Source: CAZTAR01 sp043813895 (GTDB lineage: Bacteria; Planctomycetota; Phycisphaerae; UBA1845; UTPLA1). From it: a stretch of DNA of 64,000 nucleotides. Each line of letters begins with the position of its first letter. Position 1 is the stretch's first letter. The position numbers were made by a program, and so were the translations under genes. The notes under the pieces were generated by a model. That model saw only the letters and a program-made list of their open reading frames with translations, had not been told where the DNA came from and did no database searches. This document shows positions 62,275 to 64,000 of the stretch, in pieces. The DNA lies in contig JBDRKQ010000101.1 of the NCBI GenBank assembly GCA_043813895.1, positions 1 to 64,000 of the forward strand, written 5' to 3'.

Positions 62275-63312
62275 TCAGCGCAGCTTGATCTGCAGTTGCC
62301 CCCGCTTCCACATGTCCGCGATTTCGCGAACGTCGTCGAGTGCCTTGGTCAGGCGCTTGGCGGAAAGTACGAGTTCTTCGTAGAGACGGTTGTCCCTGAG
62401 CAACAGACCGGCTGTCCCCTCGCCCTCATTCATCAGAGCAAGGCTCTGGTCCATACGCTTCAACACGACGGAGAGCTCGTCCGCATTCGCGCTGAGCTTG
62501 CGCATCAGCGCGCTGGTGTCCTTCATCGTCTCGCTGCCGTTTCGGCTCAGTTCGGCGAGATTGTTCATCGCGACGATTCCCGAGTCGGACATCGTCTTCG
62601 CGTTGGCGAGTATCGCATTGAAGTTGGCGACGTTGGTTTCGTCGCCGATGAGGGTGTTGAAGTTCCTCAGTGCCGTATCGAATCGCTGGATGACTGTATC
62701 CAGATTGGCGGTTAGCTCTGCCAGGTCGACTTTCTCCACGTCACGGGGTTCGAGCAGCCGAGCGAGATGCGTCGCGACCGGCGTAAGGGCCCTGGCAAGA
62801 TCTCGGAGGCTCTCCGTTGCTTCGGACAGGGTGTCCTGGATGCGGGGCGGCAACACCTGGTCCAGCACTTCGACCATGCGGCCCTTGATCTCGCCAGTGC
62901 CATCGCGGGGCAATACCTCGGGATCAAACGTGCGATCGTCGATTTGCAGCCGAATCGCGGGCCGGCCGAAGCCCATGATGCTCGAAGCAACGACAATTCG
63001 CGATGATCTCGGAATGTCGTACTCCGCTTCGATCGCCAAGATGACGACGACGCCGTTCTCCGCGGACTCCTCTCCCGTCTTGGGGTCGCACCAGAACTCG
63101 ACCCGCTTGGTTTCGCCGACCCGCTTCCCGTAGAGCGTCACACCCTGTCCGGCTTCGACGCCGACCACGCCCCGTTCAAAGTGTACGCGGATTTCGTACG
63201 TCTTCGTAAACAGCGTTTGCCCGCCGCCGAAGATGAAGATCAGAAAGAGAAGCACCGCCACGCCCGTCAGCGTGAACAGCCCCACGATCGTGTTTTGACG
63301 CGTCGCTGCCAT
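62275..63312 (-). CDS. MlaD-like protein (MCE domain)
   Basis: 345 residues. One N-terminal membrane helix (GLFTLTGVAVLLFLIFIFG) anchors the protein; the MCE domain follows (about 38-120, EIRVHFERGVVGVEAGQGVTLYGKRVGE), then a long helical region with heptad-like Leu spacing to the end. It should hold phospholipids in an Mla-type lipid transport system. The ATPase gene lies directly upstream with eight bases between. Confidence 0.9.
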   Translation of the reverse strand: MAATRQNTIVGLFTLTGVAVLLFLIFIFGGGQTLFTKTYEIRVHFERGVVGVEAGQGVTLYGKRVGETKRVEFWCDPKTGEESAENGVVVILAIEAEYDIPRSSRIVVASSIMGFGRPAIRLQIDDRTFDPEVLPRDGTGEIKGRMVEVLDQVLPPRIQDTLSEATESLRDLARALTPVATHLARLLEPRDVEKVDLAELTANLDTVIQRFDTALRNFNTLIGDETNVANFNAILANAKTMSDSGIVAMNNLAELSRNGSETMKDTSALMRKLSANADELSVVLKRMDQSLALMNEGEGTAGLLLRDNRLYEELVLSAKRLTKALDDVREIADMWKRGQLQIKLR

Positions 63313-63320
63313 GTGTCCCT

Positions 63321-64000
63321 CTACGTTTCTGCTCCGGCATTTCGCTTCAGGACGGCCAGATCATCCGGACTGGCCTTGCCGTCCACGAACCGCCTGACCC
63401 GGGCATCGTTGCACGTCCGGAACCAGTCTGGCGCGCCGTCGGCGATGATCTTGCCCTCGTGCAACATCACAATCCGGTCGGCCACCTTGTAGGCGCTGGT
63501 CATGTCGTGCGTGACCACCACGCTGGTCACTTGGAGTTCCCGCTTGAGCTTGAGGATGAGTTCGTTAATCACGTCGGCCCGGACCGGGTCCAGGCCGGTG
63601 GTCGGCTCGTCGTAGAGGACGACTTCAGGGTCCAGTGCGATAGCCCGGGCGAGGGCGACCCGCTTCTTCTGGCCGCCCGACAGTTCGCCGGGCCGTCGCG
63701 ATTGCAGCCCGTCCAGCCCGACGAGCTTCAGCTTATCGGCCACAACCGCGTCGATCGCCTCCGGCGGCCTGTCGGCATGTTCTGCCAGCGGAAAACCGAT
63801 ATTCTCCGCGACCGTCATCGAGTCAAACAGGGCCCCCATCTGAAACAGCAACCCAAAACACCGACGCACCGGAACAAGCTCCCGCTCGCTGCGCGTATCG
63901 ATCCGCTTCGCGCGGAAATAGACCTCGCCGCTGTCGGGCCGCATGAGCACGACGATGTGCTTGAGCAGAACGCTCTTGCCCGTTCCCGACTCGCCGATGA
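63321..64000 (-). CDS. MlaF-like ABC ATPase, start beyond the right edge
   Basis: The frame stays open to the window edge, where it reads IGESGTGKSVLLKHI (Walker A); the start codon is outside. Also seen: Q-loop LLFQMGALFDSMTVAENIGFP, signature LSGGQKKRVALARAI, Walker B VVLYDEPTTGLDP and H-loop VTHDM. The Mla-family style (QMGALFDSMTVxEN) and the MlaD gene behind it point to a phospholipid transporter of the Mla type. Confidence 0.93.
   Translation of the reverse strand, partial: IGESGTGKSVLLKHIVVLMRPDSGEVYFRAKRIDTRSERELVPVRRCFGLLFQMGALFDSMTVAENIGFPLAEHADRPPEAIDAVVADKLKLVGLDGLQSRRPGELSGGQKKRVALARAIALDPEVVLYDEPTTGLDPVRADVINELILKLKRELQVTSVVVTHDMTSAYKVADRIVMLHEGKIIADGAPDWFRTCNDARVRRFVDGKASPDDLAVLKRNAGAET

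Overview
This window is GC-rich chromosomal DNA, most likely from a planctomycete (Planctomycetota); the genus cannot be told. The main clues are an ECF-type sigma factor overlapping a membrane Ser/Thr kinase with a TPR-like sensor part, many exported proteins of unknown function, a TMTC-like membrane TPR protein, PilZ proteins, a split methylmalonyl-CoA mutase set, and many short palindromic repeats between genes and inside some of them. This assignment is an inference from gene content and style, not from a marker gene.

Layout. 1-9.4 kb: an IS630-type transposase tail at the left edge, a small lipoprotein with an intrinsic terminator, an OprB-like porin, an RluB/RsuA pseudouridine synthase, a GNAT acetyltransferase, an IS1595-like transposase remnant among repeats, a DegP/HtrA protease, a DUF4097-like lipoprotein and a methyltransferase. 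9.6-17.1 kb: an expanded uvrA locus coding four UvrA half-modules in two overlapping genes, with repeat-derived linkers and a large C-terminal extension. 17.2-27.4 kb: the TMTC-like protein, YjbQ, and pheS and pheT separated by a two-gene HD hydrolase/YwgA-like cassette of lower GC, then a beta-helix protein. 27.6-37.8 kb: a MacB/Lol-like ABC exporter pair, glycerate kinase, tRNA-Phe, a PilZ protein, dihydroorotase, a small M48 lipoprotein protease and a PduO-type cobalamin adenosyltransferase.

38-49.6 kb: two DUF3352-like exported proteins, a HEAT-like exported protein, an ABC-ATPase/GNAT fusion next to an S24-type repressor, a divergent TrkH-like protein and a lipoprotein. 49.7-53.9 kb: a methylmalonyl-CoA operon (B12-binding subunit, MeaB, large mutase subunit, epimerase), which the adenosyltransferase at 37.1-37.7 kb would supply with adenosylcobalamin. 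53.9-64 kb: a small exported protein, a PilZ protein, the sigma-kinase pair, a glycine-rich lipoprotein, an exported isoaspartyl methyltransferase, pyrR-pyrB (pyrC is at 34-35.5 kb), and mlaD-mlaF, the last running off the right edge.

The most unusual feature is the density of palindromic and low-complexity repeats. More than ten families are seen, and copies sit in frame inside uvrA (five places), the cobalamin adenosyltransferase, meaB and the end of the beta-helix gene. They add basic or hydrophilic segments to otherwise conserved proteins. Other points of interest are the four-module UvrA, the HD/YwgA cassette inside pheST, and the ABC-GNAT/S24 pair.
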